The notes: a model not told the origin generated them from the letters alone. A DNA stretch of 64,000 nt from O2-02-FULL-42-9 sp038043025 (GCA_038043025.1 JBBTCW010000020.1:1-64000), one strand, 5' to 3'; counted from the first letter of the stretch, positions 20,001 through 29,427 are shown. Numbers and translations: made by a program.

Positions 20001-22370
20001 GCCACCAACGATAACATACCAACGGCGGAACTCATCAAATTAATAGCGTCAATGAACCCATTATATAAAGCATCTTTCGCATTGCATATATTACAAAATA
20101 CCACCCGCCTATCGCAATGCACCGAAACAGAACTGCAAAAACTCATTCAAACACTTGACGAGCAAACAACACAACAACTATTACAGTGGCTACCTGACAA
20201 CCTGCCGCAGGATGAAACGACTGATTGCAGCGGCTCCGCCCAGTTGGCAACGGTATGGGTCAAGCAAGACGCGACTCATTTACCACAACTACTCCCACTG
20301 TGTTTAGCAGAGCCAAGCACAGCCCATGACCTCCTCGTTACTCTGCACACAGAAACTGAGTTGCTATCCCGTACCTTCGAAAGATTGTTGGATCAGCTCG
20401 ACATCACTCAACGCACAAAAGCCATTCAACAACTACTGATTAAAAGCAATGACCACCCATCTCATGATGGTTTGCGGCACTATGCCATGAACTATCTCGC
20501 GTCAAAACCGCATCACGTCAACTTAACCGCATTTCAACAAAACACCCTTTGCAACGATGTGTTGCGACAATTATTCAAAAACACCTTTTTTTTAGAGCAA
20601 TTAATGAAAACGCCGGCGGAAGGAACCCCCTCACAATACACTATTCTTTCACAATTTCCGATTGAGCACATCATCTCAGATGACGCGATACTCCAAACAC
20701 TTTCTCGCTATCCGCGTCTCTTAATCGATTTAGTCACCGCGCACCAAACCAATATGGATGATGCACTATCATACTGCGCGCATGCGCGCACAAATCCAAT
20801 TGCACAGCTCACGCATCCAGCTGGCGCGCACATATATCAAATCTTTGCACAATTACTCAAACATGTTGCGTTTGACAATTTTTATTGCGAAATGTTACCC
20901 GCATTTGCCGATGAAAAAAAAGTTCAGTTAATCATCTTATATTTAAATCAACGCGCCACCACGCTATCGAGCGAACAAATTATCCCCCTGCTGCGTAAAA
21001 TCATCTCGATTCGGTCAGCCCTCGCTACTCCGCTTTATGTTTTTAACAAAATCTGTGTAAATTTGAGCAAACCTGCTTCGCAAGCTGTTGCGCATCAATT
21101 ATTAAAAGATCCCGCATACGTCAGATCAATAAAATTGGATAAAAATCTTGCTCAACTGATACGCCAATATGCTCCAACAGTAGACAGTCTTCCTCCTCTT
21201 ATTGATGACTACTCTAGATTTGAAGTCGCGCCAGAACAAAGCGTCGACCCTGCACAGTTTTCAATACAGCGTAGCCGCCTCGCTCGTATCATGTTAAAGA
21301 AATATGACATTTTATTTTCGCAACTTTACAGACCACAACGCAATATATTATTAAACCGACTCGGCGATATCGACATAAAATTATTAATTGCTGATTTTGC
21401 TAACCAATTATTAACATCTCACGGCCGAGCAGGCAATATCGATGCCATTTTACATATCTTATCTCAACATCCCGATGTAAAAAAACATTTAAGAAAATCT
21501 ATTATTGCATCAACAAAACAACCCACCAATAAAGCCCTGGCTTACTTAATCTTGCGATATTGCCAACTCGATATACATGAGATCGCCGAATTACTGCAAA
21601 CACCACGACAAAATATTATTCAACGATTGATAGATGTCATTGACAACAATATCTATTTAACTTTAATCTATAATTCGAATGATTTTGAAACAAAAAAATA
21701 TGCTAAATTAAAACTCGAAAAGTCTCGTACGACATTAGCTGATCACCAGACCAATATAAATAAATTACGCGAAATGATTTACCATCCGGAGAAATATTCA
21801 CATGATCAAGCTGGAGAAACTGAAAAAATTACAGAGGCTTGCGCGAAACAGTTTTTGGAACAGACATTGCATCATCTCCAAAATCCGCAAGTTTGTTGGG
21901 CAGCGTTGGTTCCTGCAGACACCACGCCCTTGCAAATGCTAAATTTTTTGCAGATTATATTACACCCTGCGATTGCAACACGATTAATGCCGCTTGCACA
22001 AACTTATCTCAAAGAGCAAGAGCAGGAAGCACTTAACCACTTGCATGCAGATAAAAATCCCATCAGCCGCTGGTGGGCAAAACTTAAACACAACGTCTCA
22101 CAATGGTGGGCTCGAACATTTTATTCAGACATTGAACATCCCGGTCTTCGTAAAACACTAGCAACAATCAGCTCAACACAAGCAGCCACCATCGCCTCGC
22201 TCGGCCACATAACAGCGAGACCGGCGCCGTTGCCAGACGAAGGGTCAGTAAATACCTCGCCAGCGGATCAAACTGCCGATAAATGCGCCGCCGCCACCGC
22301 CACCCCACCGCAATCGACGACGCAACCTGACCCGCGCCACGTCTGGGGGCTCAGGCCGACCCGGACATAA
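17025..22370 (+). CDS. Giant helical protein 2 (candidate secreted effector)
   Basis: A 1781-residue protein of no family I recognise, with no signal peptide or membrane segments. It appears to be a continuous array of amphipathic helix pairs rich in Leu, Gln, Thr and His, as in HEAT- or ARM-like solenoids, broken by a polar linker at about residues 715-765 (SDGSQDESSIEGS and neighbours). The N-terminal region around YVPHCDEI (residue about 105) aligns with YLPHIDDR of giant protein 3, and the last 250 residues also align with it (for example AKLKLEKSRTTLADH against ARLKLDAARLTLNEH). The C-terminal signature RWWAKLKHNVSQWWAR lies near 22068-22115, followed by a Pro/Ala/Thr-rich tail ending RPTRT. 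Start chosen at the ATG after TAAGGAGA. The PmrA-type box lies 37 bases before it. Confidence 0.85.
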   Translation: MPAQTDILHLSSPQLTDACSRFKQMETAQQPSGLWRLLGTKLAHTLNPEGVDTLEAKQLLIILATVDTSEALSTKPEYAKAGHKQWPLSAVIPHQTYWFMLQYVPHCDEITQQKFITHYELDIAQLITYTLTHKTEAEHWLSENPQAIFAIYFKYASLKNRELIAAIIWEQVDNLPVKLDSQIAPLFLADPNIFLSTIDTNLTDLPIKALSSRYQKLLVIKQQLQPAVASEIMLKIDEKLAILGVRIYRFYLEHRDQNHFRSIFPSLAALHQSEQYSCAMLTTYMLIHHAIKTDKADAAMRAIDYIKQFDPLNQTNTEYLFLNHGRLPHFTVIELSRLYDELLKRPLEQNIELYRQVVTFILKESTWIDQIAEANKLREKIAYTYFYVLGTKQCTLDKNLAGQLLRFASKNEGSCDTAWAAVAHNPSLREKFTPSDVFTLAQQTNNAVAASVVLEYYYPLLREKEDVEFIVDFVQHFNQPTIADAAFAQLLGASYPKTLAPIYIVTAFENAALLRLPIDDRHLHYLLLKTLQIREFEFPHPILYEILEKLVAHPNHLLLDDFLYACPPDRLLHLYHSNFTGACDLIVQTPKLFQFLFAQKPSLTTLQSMLIHAPANSQQREQVVQHIMTLSPNAFDGQHDTVINDIARRYPTETLKALSPDMPKETLLLLFRQKGSYQTRIETRYELRSIVESLLTTAEAMALLHPDDPSPPRSYREWARLARQAAHSTSALSDGSQDESSIEGSALAHSRSAPELRLLLPSIPIQKLVPGDKSLVLDLRHAIEPWVTLCQIAAEQTKTDDRCIQEPEADMIRTLLDFPMNHFPQTIQIAAGMVTITVSITCGDSIKTETAVCWAIHNEKFQTAIELLAELCATTTDLSVILETGGTPWIELLLYGSSNQSVHAALFNHLAETQKLQNLSADAFQKMLKIIGFSSHRLIDLLQDKKFATHRRPLIEFILLHHASTLTMKELQTTLRTLQPDDFAQPEFLNALATNDNIPTAELIKLIASMNPLYKASFALHILQNTTRLSQCTETELQKLIQTLDEQTTQQLLQWLPDNLPQDETTDCSGSAQLATVWVKQDATHLPQLLPLCLAEPSTAHDLLVTLHTETELLSRTFERLLDQLDITQRTKAIQQLLIKSNDHPSHDGLRHYAMNYLASKPHHVNLTAFQQNTLCNDVLRQLFKNTFFLEQLMKTPAEGTPSQYTILSQFPIEHIISDDAILQTLSRYPRLLIDLVTAHQTNMDDALSYCAHARTNPIAQLTHPAGAHIYQIFAQLLKHVAFDNFYCEMLPAFADEKKVQLIILYLNQRATTLSSEQIIPLLRKIISIRSALATPLYVFNKICVNLSKPASQAVAHQLLKDPAYVRSIKLDKNLAQLIRQYAPTVDSLPPLIDDYSRFEVAPEQSVDPAQFSIQRSRLARIMLKKYDILFSQLYRPQRNILLNRLGDIDIKLLIADFANQLLTSHGRAGNIDAILHILSQHPDVKKHLRKSIIASTKQPTNKALAYLILRYCQLDIHEIAELLQTPRQNIIQRLIDVIDNNIYLTLIYNSNDFETKKYAKLKLEKSRTTLADHQTNINKLREMIYHPEKYSHDQAGETEKITEACAKQFLEQTLHHLQNPQVCWAALVPADTTPLQMLNFLQIILHPAIATRLMPLAQTYLKEQEQEALNHLHADKNPISRWWAKLKHNVSQWWARTFYSDIEHPGLRKTLATISSTQAATIASLGHITARPAPLPDEGSVNTSPADQTADKCAAATATPPQSTTQPDPRHVWGLRPTRT

Positions 22371-22424
22371 TTCATTCAACAAAAAATTGTAAAACCAACC
22401 AAAAAACGTTATTCTGTGGACCAT

Positions 22425-22457
22425 CTTAATATTTCCTTAAGAATCTTGGGCTATCAT
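22425..22457 (+). promoter_or_regulatory. PmrA-type box and -10 of giant gene 3
   Basis: CTTAAT (22425-22430), ATTTC, CTTAAG (22436-22441), then 10 bases to TATCAT (22452-22457). The five spacer bases ATTTC are the same as in the box of giant gene 2. The start codon follows at 22485. Confidence 0.72.
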
Positions 22458-22484
22458 TAAAAACAACAAGAGGGAAAAAGTAAT

Positions 22485-25400
22485 ATGCCAGGTGGAACAA
22501 TTGTTAACATCCCGGGCAAAACCGTACGCAAGGTAGCGGAGCTCTTTCGTGGCATGGGTATAGAACTTCCCGAACTACAAGCCATCTCCCAGATTAGTAC
22601 CCAGGCTAAATTCTTGGCAGACGCAGACCTCTTAATGTTATTACCTGCTGATTATGAAGAGTTATGCGCTTATTTACTCTCAACATTAGATAATAGCTCG
22701 TTTTCTGACCAAGTCAGAAACACGGCGGCATTTATTTGGGCCTGTCTAAAATGCAATGAGCACCAGCTTCCATATGTTTCATCTAATTGGCTTGGCCTTC
22801 TACAACTCACTCCTTTGCAAAAAGCGACCGCCAGTGAGCTATTCGAGGCGTTCGTGGGTGTATCCAAAAAAAACGCAAGAGCCAACCTTACAATAAGTGA
22901 TGCATTACAATCTAATATTTTTTGGTCACTGTTAACTTACTTACCTCATATCGATGATAGGGATATGCCAAAAGACTTTATGTCTCTTTATCACGATGAT
23001 ATTCTGCATTTAATTCAAACCTCTCTCACCAACGATAAAATATCCTGGCCGGATGGTTTACAAAAAATACTCGATGTTTATTTCAAACATAGCTCTTCTG
23101 AAAAAAATAAGACAAAAGCGGCTTATGCCATTTGGCAACATATCGATCACATACCAGAACAACAACGACAAGAAATTAAAGAGCAATGCTTAAAAGCAAT
23201 CGATGTTAACTTTTTAACCGATGAAATACCGACAGCCGAAACACTGTTAGCGCAAGCGGATGATCTACTTGCCCATAATATCCCGCTTTTTATGCGAGGA
23301 TTACAACAAACACTGGCCGCATATAATATTTATGATGACATGACAGAAGTTGTAGTACTTCTTACACAGCGTAGAACGCTCGATAAAATCCGTGAAAAAA
23401 TTCCGCCAATGGGGAAAGGCTGCGACTCCCTCCTCTCACCCGCAGTAGAAGAAATCGAGAATGTACACGCAAATCTTAGTTTGTATATTGCGCTAAAAGA
23501 AGCTAGTGTGACAGGCATCGAAAAGTATCTTCTATCAACACGCCCTCGTACACTCAATACAGCGGCAGCACACGCCATGTTGCTCTGTGCCTCAAACCAA
23601 TATAATGATAAATTACGCAAACTTGCCTGGAAGACCGTCAAACAGCACGACGGGTTGCGATCAAAATTCACGCCCGAGTCTTTATTCAATATTGTACAAC
23701 AAAGCAAGTTATCTCTAGCCGCTCGTGCGGGTACTGCGTTAGAAGTATTAGAACATTTTCACCCACTTCAAGGCGCACAAGCTCAAAGATCCGAACAAGA
23801 AAAAAAAGTACAATTTCTCGTTAAATTCGTTGAACGTTTTAACAATAACGTTAGCGATACATTATATTATCCCTTATTAAAAAAAGCTTATACTAACTTA
23901 TCTGCTGATCAATTCGTCATCGCCTTTGAGCAATATCAACGCTTAAAACAACCACATGATTCGCTCACCCTTTTGCCTTTTGACGACAAACAACAACGAC
24001 ATGCAAATTTTTTAATCTCTGAGATGCTTACGCGCTGTACTGATTTATTAACATTTCCTCTTTTGCAACAAATGCTTGAAACCACTCGAGACCCCAAAAC
24101 ACGCATAGAAGTACTCAAAAAAATCTTGTCCCAATCCGTTGAAGATGAAGTTATGCGAACACTCGCTGATCGTTATCCAGCTGAAATAAAAAAAGCACTA
24201 TCCAGCGAGACGACAACACCAAACTGTGTACGGTTATATCGACGTCTAACGGCAACGAAATTTCCTTTCCAACAATTATCGCCCGACAAACAACTCGAAC
24301 TCTATAAAATATTAACGCAAGAAGAACGCTATACCTTAGCGGAACAACGCCGAGAACCCGCACTCATAAAAATCATATTACAAAACACACGATCCGCTGC
24401 CAATATATCCTTGAAAATATTAGAAAAATTACAAGAACACGTGCTACAAGAAGTATTTAACATCGTTGAAATCATCGAGTATCGTAACAAAATTTACAAT
24501 GATCCAACGATGCTGACCACGAAATTATTGCCCTGGATTGAGCAACTTGCTCCTCCAGCCAAAAACAAATTGGCGCAGATAATATTCGATAATGCGGAGA
24601 GAATTCAGGATTTGCAATCCATGAAACACTGTCGTATTGTTATCGATGCGCTGACTGTTGAAGATGCAGCTCTACGACGATTTTTTGATTCCCTCACGCA
24701 AAGTCGCAACATTTTAATAGAAGGATTAATTGAATTAGCCGAAAGTTTTGCAGGCCGTCCACAAGCACGGTCATATCTGGCTCGCGCCATCTTACAAGAC
24801 GCACGTCGTTTAAATGCATGCGGAGCGTCACTCGACACTGTCGTCGCGATGTTAGCTCCCAAAGATATTGTTGAAATCGTAGATATACAGATCGCTTCGC
24901 GCACAATGCTCACCGCTGAATTAGCACTTAAATTTATTCAAACAGGCCATCTCACTAGCGAGCAGGTAAAACGCTTAGCGCCCATTTGTCTTTTCACTCG
25001 CAATACGGCCGCTGCATTTTTAGCGCAAAATCGATTAAATTCGAACGCATTATTAGAACTATTAAAAGCTCGTCTGGATCAAGAAATGCCGGCGGATCTA
25101 AAAGAACGTATAATTTCATCACAACTGATCCCATTAGGCAACGCCGACACTCAAATGCATAACGCTTTAAAACTATATTTACAAGACAATCTTCCTATGT
25201 TTGCCGCCGTGAGTTCATCACTGCGCGACACATACATACAAGACACACCCATAGGAATCGCCATAAACATCACCGGTAGAGTAAGAGTATCCGATAAACA
25301 AGCATGGGTGGAGCGCTATCTTTTACACAACACGCCCTCTTCTGGCAAAGATATTATGGAATTATTAACCGCTATAGAAGAAAGCAATCGCCGGATAAAA

Positions 25401-26660
25401 AATCTTGCAAACATTTTTCCTCGACTGTCCATAGCAACAAGAGTCGACGTTGCACAACTTTTATTTGAAACGCCTGACTTTTTCAACATGCCCGTTGTTG
25501 ATGAGGGGACGTTTAGCCTATTTATCTCTCAATGCACAAACTTACCTGACGATGTAGAAGACCCGACTCGTCGTTTGCGCGTATTAGTAGCCAACAACCC
25601 ACATATCAGCTCGCTCGCCGCCCAGATATTGCTGAAAGATTATAGTATACAACTACCCGATGCGGAATTTAATGCACTCTGCAATCGACTTGAGATTTCG
25701 GAAATAAAACGGCTCGTCGAAGATACTGTAAACGCACTTGGTATTCCAGCGCAAGCAGATGCAGCAAAAACTTTATTAGAAAAATTAGCACAAAACGAAC
25801 GTATCAAAAAACAACTCAATGAACAAGCAAATCACACAGAACAAACCGCTTATTTTAGACTGTATTATGGCCACACAGAAGCGCAAGAAATCGCACGCGA
25901 TATATTGCAAGTTACCACTCCAGCCTTGCTGGACAGGCTATGTAATTGCCAACAACATGCTAACATCCGCATGGCCGCACGATTAAAGTTAGATGCAGCA
26001 CGACTAACATTAAATGAACACGCCGACAACATCGCTCAATTAGCCGCACTTGCGCAAAACACTCAAGACATAACTGCTCCTATAGATCGCGAAGCGCAAT
26101 GCTTAGGAACCGTTGTAAAAAGACTAAACCAAGACCCACACAACTTTATAAATGAATGGAAATTCACAGATGCGCCAAATCAAGTGCTTGCGCTGGCGCA
26201 ATTTTTATTATATCCGGCCGTTGTAAAATCAAAATTGCTAGATCGACGCGCCATTGTTGTTATCAAACAACAAGAACAAGCCGCGCTGGATGTTTTACAT
26301 AAAGATAAAAACTGGCTATCTCGCGCATGGGAAAAATTCAAATATAATGTCGCTCAAAGTTGGACAAGAATGGTTGCATCAAAGACACCGCATGATTCAC
26401 TGCGGGAAGTCATTAATAAAACAGAACAGCTCACCTTCGTCACGACAACAGGATCGCTAATGCCAGCGCTCGGCGACACTTCAGCAAGACGTCAAGATCC
26501 TGCCGAAGAAGCTTCTTTGCAGGAAGTATTGCCTACCGCGGGCACACCTCCTGTTGCAGGAGAAGAGGAACATCGAAGGCCTGACGAAGCAGCTACACTG
26601 GCCGCCGAGGGATCTCCTGCCGCCGACGCATTGCCTGCTGCACTCTCGTTATCTCGATAA
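22485..26660 (+). CDS. Giant helical protein 3 (candidate secreted effector)
   Basis: A 1391-residue paralogue of giant protein 2, shorter by about 390 residues. It has no known domain that I can identify, no signal peptide and no membrane helices. The N-terminal quarter (YLPHIDDRDMPKDF, then DILHLIQTSL and VYFKH) matches giant protein 2, as does the C-terminal quarter. The shared signature RAWEKFKYNVAQSWTR is encoded near 26316-26365. The tail is acidic and Ala/Pro-rich (GEEEHRRPDEAA) and ends LSLSR; a short Glu-rich stretch near the end is common in Dot/Icm substrates of Legionella, though not proof. The ribosome site is AGAGGG. It converges on rnpB, whose T-rich 3' end overlaps the stop codon. 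Confidence 0.85.
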   Translation: MPGGTIVNIPGKTVRKVAELFRGMGIELPELQAISQISTQAKFLADADLLMLLPADYEELCAYLLSTLDNSSFSDQVRNTAAFIWACLKCNEHQLPYVSSNWLGLLQLTPLQKATASELFEAFVGVSKKNARANLTISDALQSNIFWSLLTYLPHIDDRDMPKDFMSLYHDDILHLIQTSLTNDKISWPDGLQKILDVYFKHSSSEKNKTKAAYAIWQHIDHIPEQQRQEIKEQCLKAIDVNFLTDEIPTAETLLAQADDLLAHNIPLFMRGLQQTLAAYNIYDDMTEVVVLLTQRRTLDKIREKIPPMGKGCDSLLSPAVEEIENVHANLSLYIALKEASVTGIEKYLLSTRPRTLNTAAAHAMLLCASNQYNDKLRKLAWKTVKQHDGLRSKFTPESLFNIVQQSKLSLAARAGTALEVLEHFHPLQGAQAQRSEQEKKVQFLVKFVERFNNNVSDTLYYPLLKKAYTNLSADQFVIAFEQYQRLKQPHDSLTLLPFDDKQQRHANFLISEMLTRCTDLLTFPLLQQMLETTRDPKTRIEVLKKILSQSVEDEVMRTLADRYPAEIKKALSSETTTPNCVRLYRRLTATKFPFQQLSPDKQLELYKILTQEERYTLAEQRREPALIKIILQNTRSAANISLKILEKLQEHVLQEVFNIVEIIEYRNKIYNDPTMLTTKLLPWIEQLAPPAKNKLAQIIFDNAERIQDLQSMKHCRIVIDALTVEDAALRRFFDSLTQSRNILIEGLIELAESFAGRPQARSYLARAILQDARRLNACGASLDTVVAMLAPKDIVEIVDIQIASRTMLTAELALKFIQTGHLTSEQVKRLAPICLFTRNTAAAFLAQNRLNSNALLELLKARLDQEMPADLKERIISSQLIPLGNADTQMHNALKLYLQDNLPMFAAVSSSLRDTYIQDTPIGIAINITGRVRVSDKQAWVERYLLHNTPSSGKDIMELLTAIEESNRRIKNLANIFPRLSIATRVDVAQLLFETPDFFNMPVVDEGTFSLFISQCTNLPDDVEDPTRRLRVLVANNPHISSLAAQILLKDYSIQLPDAEFNALCNRLEISEIKRLVEDTVNALGIPAQADAAKTLLEKLAQNERIKKQLNEQANHTEQTAYFRLYYGHTEAQEIARDILQVTTPALLDRLCNCQQHANIRMAARLKLDAARLTLNEHADNIAQLAALAQNTQDITAPIDREAQCLGTVVKRLNQDPHNFINEWKFTDAPNQVLALAQFLLYPAVVKSKLLDRRAIVVIKQQEQAALDVLHKDKNWLSRAWEKFKYNVAQSWTRMVASKTPHDSLREVINKTEQLTFVTTTGSLMPALGDTSARRQDPAEEASLQEVLPTAGTPPVAGEEEHRRPDEAATLAAEGSPAADALPAALSLSR

Positions 26661-26666
26661 AAAAAT

Positions 26667-27012
26667 GAGTCGACCGATAAGCCGGGTTCTGTCTAGTTCA
26701 GTCATTCATCTGGGCCATGCGTCGCCGCATAGCTCAAGCAACCAACCCGAATTCTGCGCGAGCAACGCAATTGAATTCCTATTTGGTCTTGCTCCAAGCG
26801 GGGTTTGCCATGCCGCTACTGTTACCAGTAGCGCGGTGCGCTCTTACCGCACCGTTTCACCTTTTCTCCATATATAAATATATAGAGTAGTTTATTTTCT
26901 GTTGCACTTTCCGTAGGCTTGCGCCTCCCAGGCGTTACCTGGCGCTTTGCTCTATGGAGCCCGGACTTTCCTCCACATACATCCTTATACGCAGCGACTG
27001 CCTAGTCGACTC
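26667..27012 (-). ncRNA. rnpB: RNase P RNA (bacterial type A)
   Basis: The RNA component of ribonuclease P, which matures tRNA 5' ends. On the minus strand the 5' part reads GAGTCGACTAGGCAGTCGC and then GGAGGAAAGTCCGGGCTCC (26956-26974), the universally conserved CR-I segment. Later come CCAGGTAACGCCTGGGAGG and, near the 3' end, AGAACCCGGCTTATCGGTC. GAGTCGAC at the 5' end pairs with GTCGACTC at the 3' end, forming helix P1. A T-run (26666-26659) directly after P1 serves as terminator and overlaps the end of giant gene 3. Confidence 0.97.
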
Positions 27013-27068
27013 ACCGTTAAGTATACAGCACTTTGAAAATTCCACCACTCTCAGTCTCAGTCTCTGCC

Positions 27069-27189
27069 CAGCTCAGAGCTGCATAAAGTTGATGGCATAA
27101 AAGGCTTGCTGTGATTGTTCCGCAGCAGCTCAGAGCTGCGCGGATTAATTTTGTGTAAGTAATTTACCTACATCATTGCTCAGAGCTGC
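27069..27189. repeat. Three copies of the GCAGCTCAGAGCTGC palindrome plus a longer element
   Basis: Palindromes at 27069-27082, 27125-27139 and 27178-27189. The middle copy belongs to a longer element (about 27103-27172) that recurs inverted at about 30420-30497: the shared block includes GCTTGCTGTGA, the palindrome, GGATTAATTTTG and a second palindrome around GTAATTTACCTAC. The third copy forms the last codons of rsmI (LCSSEQ). The remaining 27013-27068 stretch shows only TCTCAGTCTCAG-type sequence. Confidence 0.85.
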
Positions 27190-28021
27190 AGAGCCCCAAA
27201 GCAAGATCATATAAGGCATTTTTTTTGCCGCCTGTGATTTTGGCAGCAAGTTTTGCCGCCTGACTAGTGGAGCATTCTTCTAACAAAATTTTCAAAATAC
27301 GTTCGACCTCCGCATCATCCGTCAACATCTTTTCAGCACCCGACACTAATACCACAAACTCACCGACCTGTTGCTTTGGATGCGCCTTCAAGCATGTTAA
27401 CACCGCTGACAATTTGTCATCATAAACAGTTTCATACAGTTTCGTTAATTCGCGCACGATAACAACTTGCCTATCTTCGCCAAACACGGACACCATATCT
27501 TCTAACATATTCACAATACGGTGCGGAGCCTCATAAAATATCATCGTGCGCACTTCATTTTTTAATGCTTCTAACCGTTTTAATCGCGCTATTTGCTTGG
27601 ATGATAAAAAACCTTCAAACACAAATTGATCGGATGGCAATCCCGATACGCTCAAGGCCGCAATTGCTGCACAAGCGCCAGGAATTGGAGTCACTTTAAT
27701 ATTACTTTTTCTAACGGAATGAACCAAATGGAAGCCCGGATCACTAATCAATGGGGTGCCCGCATCTGAAATCAACGCAATATTTTTTCCTTGCTTTAAT
27801 CGCTCTAGTAACTTATCAGAACGTTCGCGCTCATTATATTCATGCAACGGAATCATCGGCGTTTGTATATTAAAATGATGTAACAATTTTCCGCTATGTC
27901 GTGTATCTTCAACCGCGATCAGATCCACTTGTTGTAACGTTTCAATTGCGCGCTGCGACAAATCGCCCAAATTTCCAATCGGTGTCGCCACGATATATAA
28001 GGTTCCAAAATTTTGTGTCAT
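27173..28021 (-). CDS. rsmI: 16S rRNA (cytidine-1402-2'-O)-methyltransferase RsmI
   Basis: A 282-residue tetrapyrrole-methylase-fold enzyme that 2'-O-methylates C1402 of 16S rRNA, the partner of RsmH. The N-terminal LYIVATPIGNLGD, the DTRHSGKLLHHF segment, ISDAGTPLISDPG and GLPSDQFVFEGFL are diagnostic. The last codons, encoding LCSSEQ, lie in a copy of the GCAGCTC palindrome, so the native end seems to have been replaced by a repeat. radA lies 44 bases upstream with further copies between. Confidence 0.95.
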   Translation of the reverse strand: MTQNFGTLYIVATPIGNLGDLSQRAIETLQQVDLIAVEDTRHSGKLLHHFNIQTPMIPLHEYNERERSDKLLERLKQGKNIALISDAGTPLISDPGFHLVHSVRKSNIKVTPIPGACAAIAALSVSGLPSDQFVFEGFLSSKQIARLKRLEALKNEVRTMIFYEAPHRIVNMLEDMVSVFGEDRQVVIVRELTKLYETVYDDKLSAVLTCLKAHPKQQVGEFVVLVSGAEKMLTDDAEVERILKILLEECSTSQAAKLAAKITGGKKNALYDLALGLCSSEQ

Positions 28022-28039
28022 AACCTTTATTCCTTCGCC

Positions 28040-28076
28040 CAGCTCTGAGCTGCTACATGATTTACTCAGCGCTGAG
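28040..28076. repeat. Palindromic repeat pair between radA and rsmI
   Basis: CAGCTCTGAGCTGC at 28040-28053, and the perfect 12-bp palindrome CTCAGCGCTGAG at 28065-28076. The second encodes the last residues of RadA (AAQR and stop) and is a variant of the same family. Confidence 0.75.
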
Positions 28077-29427
28077 CTGCGGATGCCTCGTGCAAATATT
28101 CAATACCGATGACGTCCATGCCTTTGAAAATTGCCTTTTTTGGCACGTTCGCTTTGGGTACAATCGCGCGCTTGAATCCTTGCATACATGCTTCGCGTAA
28201 ACGTTCTTGGCCGGACTGCACCGGACGAATTTCGCCCGCCAAACCCACCTCTCCAAACGCAATCATATCCATCGGCAACGCACGGTTTCTTAAACTCGAT
28301 ATCACCGATAATAAAATCGGCAAATCCGCTGCCGTTTCCAAAATACGAATTCCACCCACAGCATTCACAAATACATCCTGATCATAAGTCACTATGCTCG
28401 CATGCCGATGCAACACCGCCAATAACATTGATAATCGATTCTGCTCTAATCCAACAGTAACACGACGTGGATTCGCCAAACGTGTTTCATCGACCAATGC
28501 CTGCACTTCAACTAACAATGGACGACTCCCCTCCCACGTTGGCATGATAATACTGCCCGCAACTGGTTTTTCATAACGCGATAGAAAAATAGAAGAAGGA
28601 TTTTTAACTTCTAATAATCCCTTGTCTGTCATTGCAAATACACCCAGTTCATTCACAGCGCCAAAACGATTTTTAGTCGCCCGAATAACACGAAAACGAC
28701 TATCGCTATTTCCTTCAAAATATAACACGGTATCAACCATATGCTCTAACACACGAGGTCCGGCAATCGTCCCTTCTTTTGTCACATGACCCACTAAAAA
28801 TAATGCGACGCCCGTTTGTTTTGCGTATCGTACCAACTGCGCCGCACTTTCTCGCACCTGGCCAATAGATCCCGGCGCAGACTGTAATAATTCAGTATAA
28901 ATCGTTTGAATTGAATCAATGACCATGATTTTTGGTTTTTCACGCTGCGCACAGGTAATAATGCGTTCAATTTGCGTGTCTGCCAATAATTTTAAATTTT
29001 CTTCAGGCAACTGTAAGCGTCGTGCGCGCAAAGTTGTTTGCCAAATTGATTCTTCACCCGTCACGTACAACGCCGGTTGCGTTTGACTCATCTGACAAAG
29101 TGTTTGTAGTAAGATGGTTGATTTACCAATCCCTGGCTCGCCACCCATTAAAATAACAGATCCCTCAACAATACCGCCACCTAACACACGATCAAACTCT
29201 TGAGAATGCGTTGTCACTTTTACGGTGGGCTTCACTTCGACCTTCGCCAAGGTTGTGACCTGCCCAATACCCTCTTCTATAAATCGACTGCTTGCAGTAG
29301 AATTTTTTGCAGCCATCACCTCTTCAGAAAGACTATTCCATGCACCGCACTGTGTGCATTGTCCCGTCCATTTTGGAAATTGCGCGTCACATTGATTGCA
29401 AACATAAATAACTTTGGATTTTGGCAT
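28066..29427 (-). CDS. radA: DNA repair protein RadA
   Basis: A 453-residue RecA-like ATPase that promotes branch migration during recombination. The N-terminal zinc finger has four Cys (CNQCDAQFP...CTQC), then Walker A GEPGIGKST near residue 98, the RadA-specific KNRFG motif near residue 250 (ATKNRFGAVNELG) and a C-terminal Lon-protease-like domain (from about residue 285). The length is typical. The final residues AAQR come from a palindromic repeat, as with rsmI and alr. DnaB, another replication ATPase, lies further upstream. Confidence 0.96.
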   Translation of the reverse strand: MPKSKVIYVCNQCDAQFPKWTGQCTQCGAWNSLSEEVMAAKNSTASSRFIEEGIGQVTTLAKVEVKPTVKVTTHSQEFDRVLGGGIVEGSVILMGGEPGIGKSTILLQTLCQMSQTQPALYVTGEESIWQTTLRARRLQLPEENLKLLADTQIERIITCAQREKPKIMVIDSIQTIYTELLQSAPGSIGQVRESAAQLVRYAKQTGVALFLVGHVTKEGTIAGPRVLEHMVDTVLYFEGNSDSRFRVIRATKNRFGAVNELGVFAMTDKGLLEVKNPSSIFLSRYEKPVAGSIIMPTWEGSRPLLVEVQALVDETRLANPRRVTVGLEQNRLSMLLAVLHRHASIVTYDQDVFVNAVGGIRILETAADLPILLSVISSLRNRALPMDMIAFGEVGLAGEIRPVQSGQERLREACMQGFKRAIVPKANVPKKAIFKGMDVIGIEYLHEASAAQR

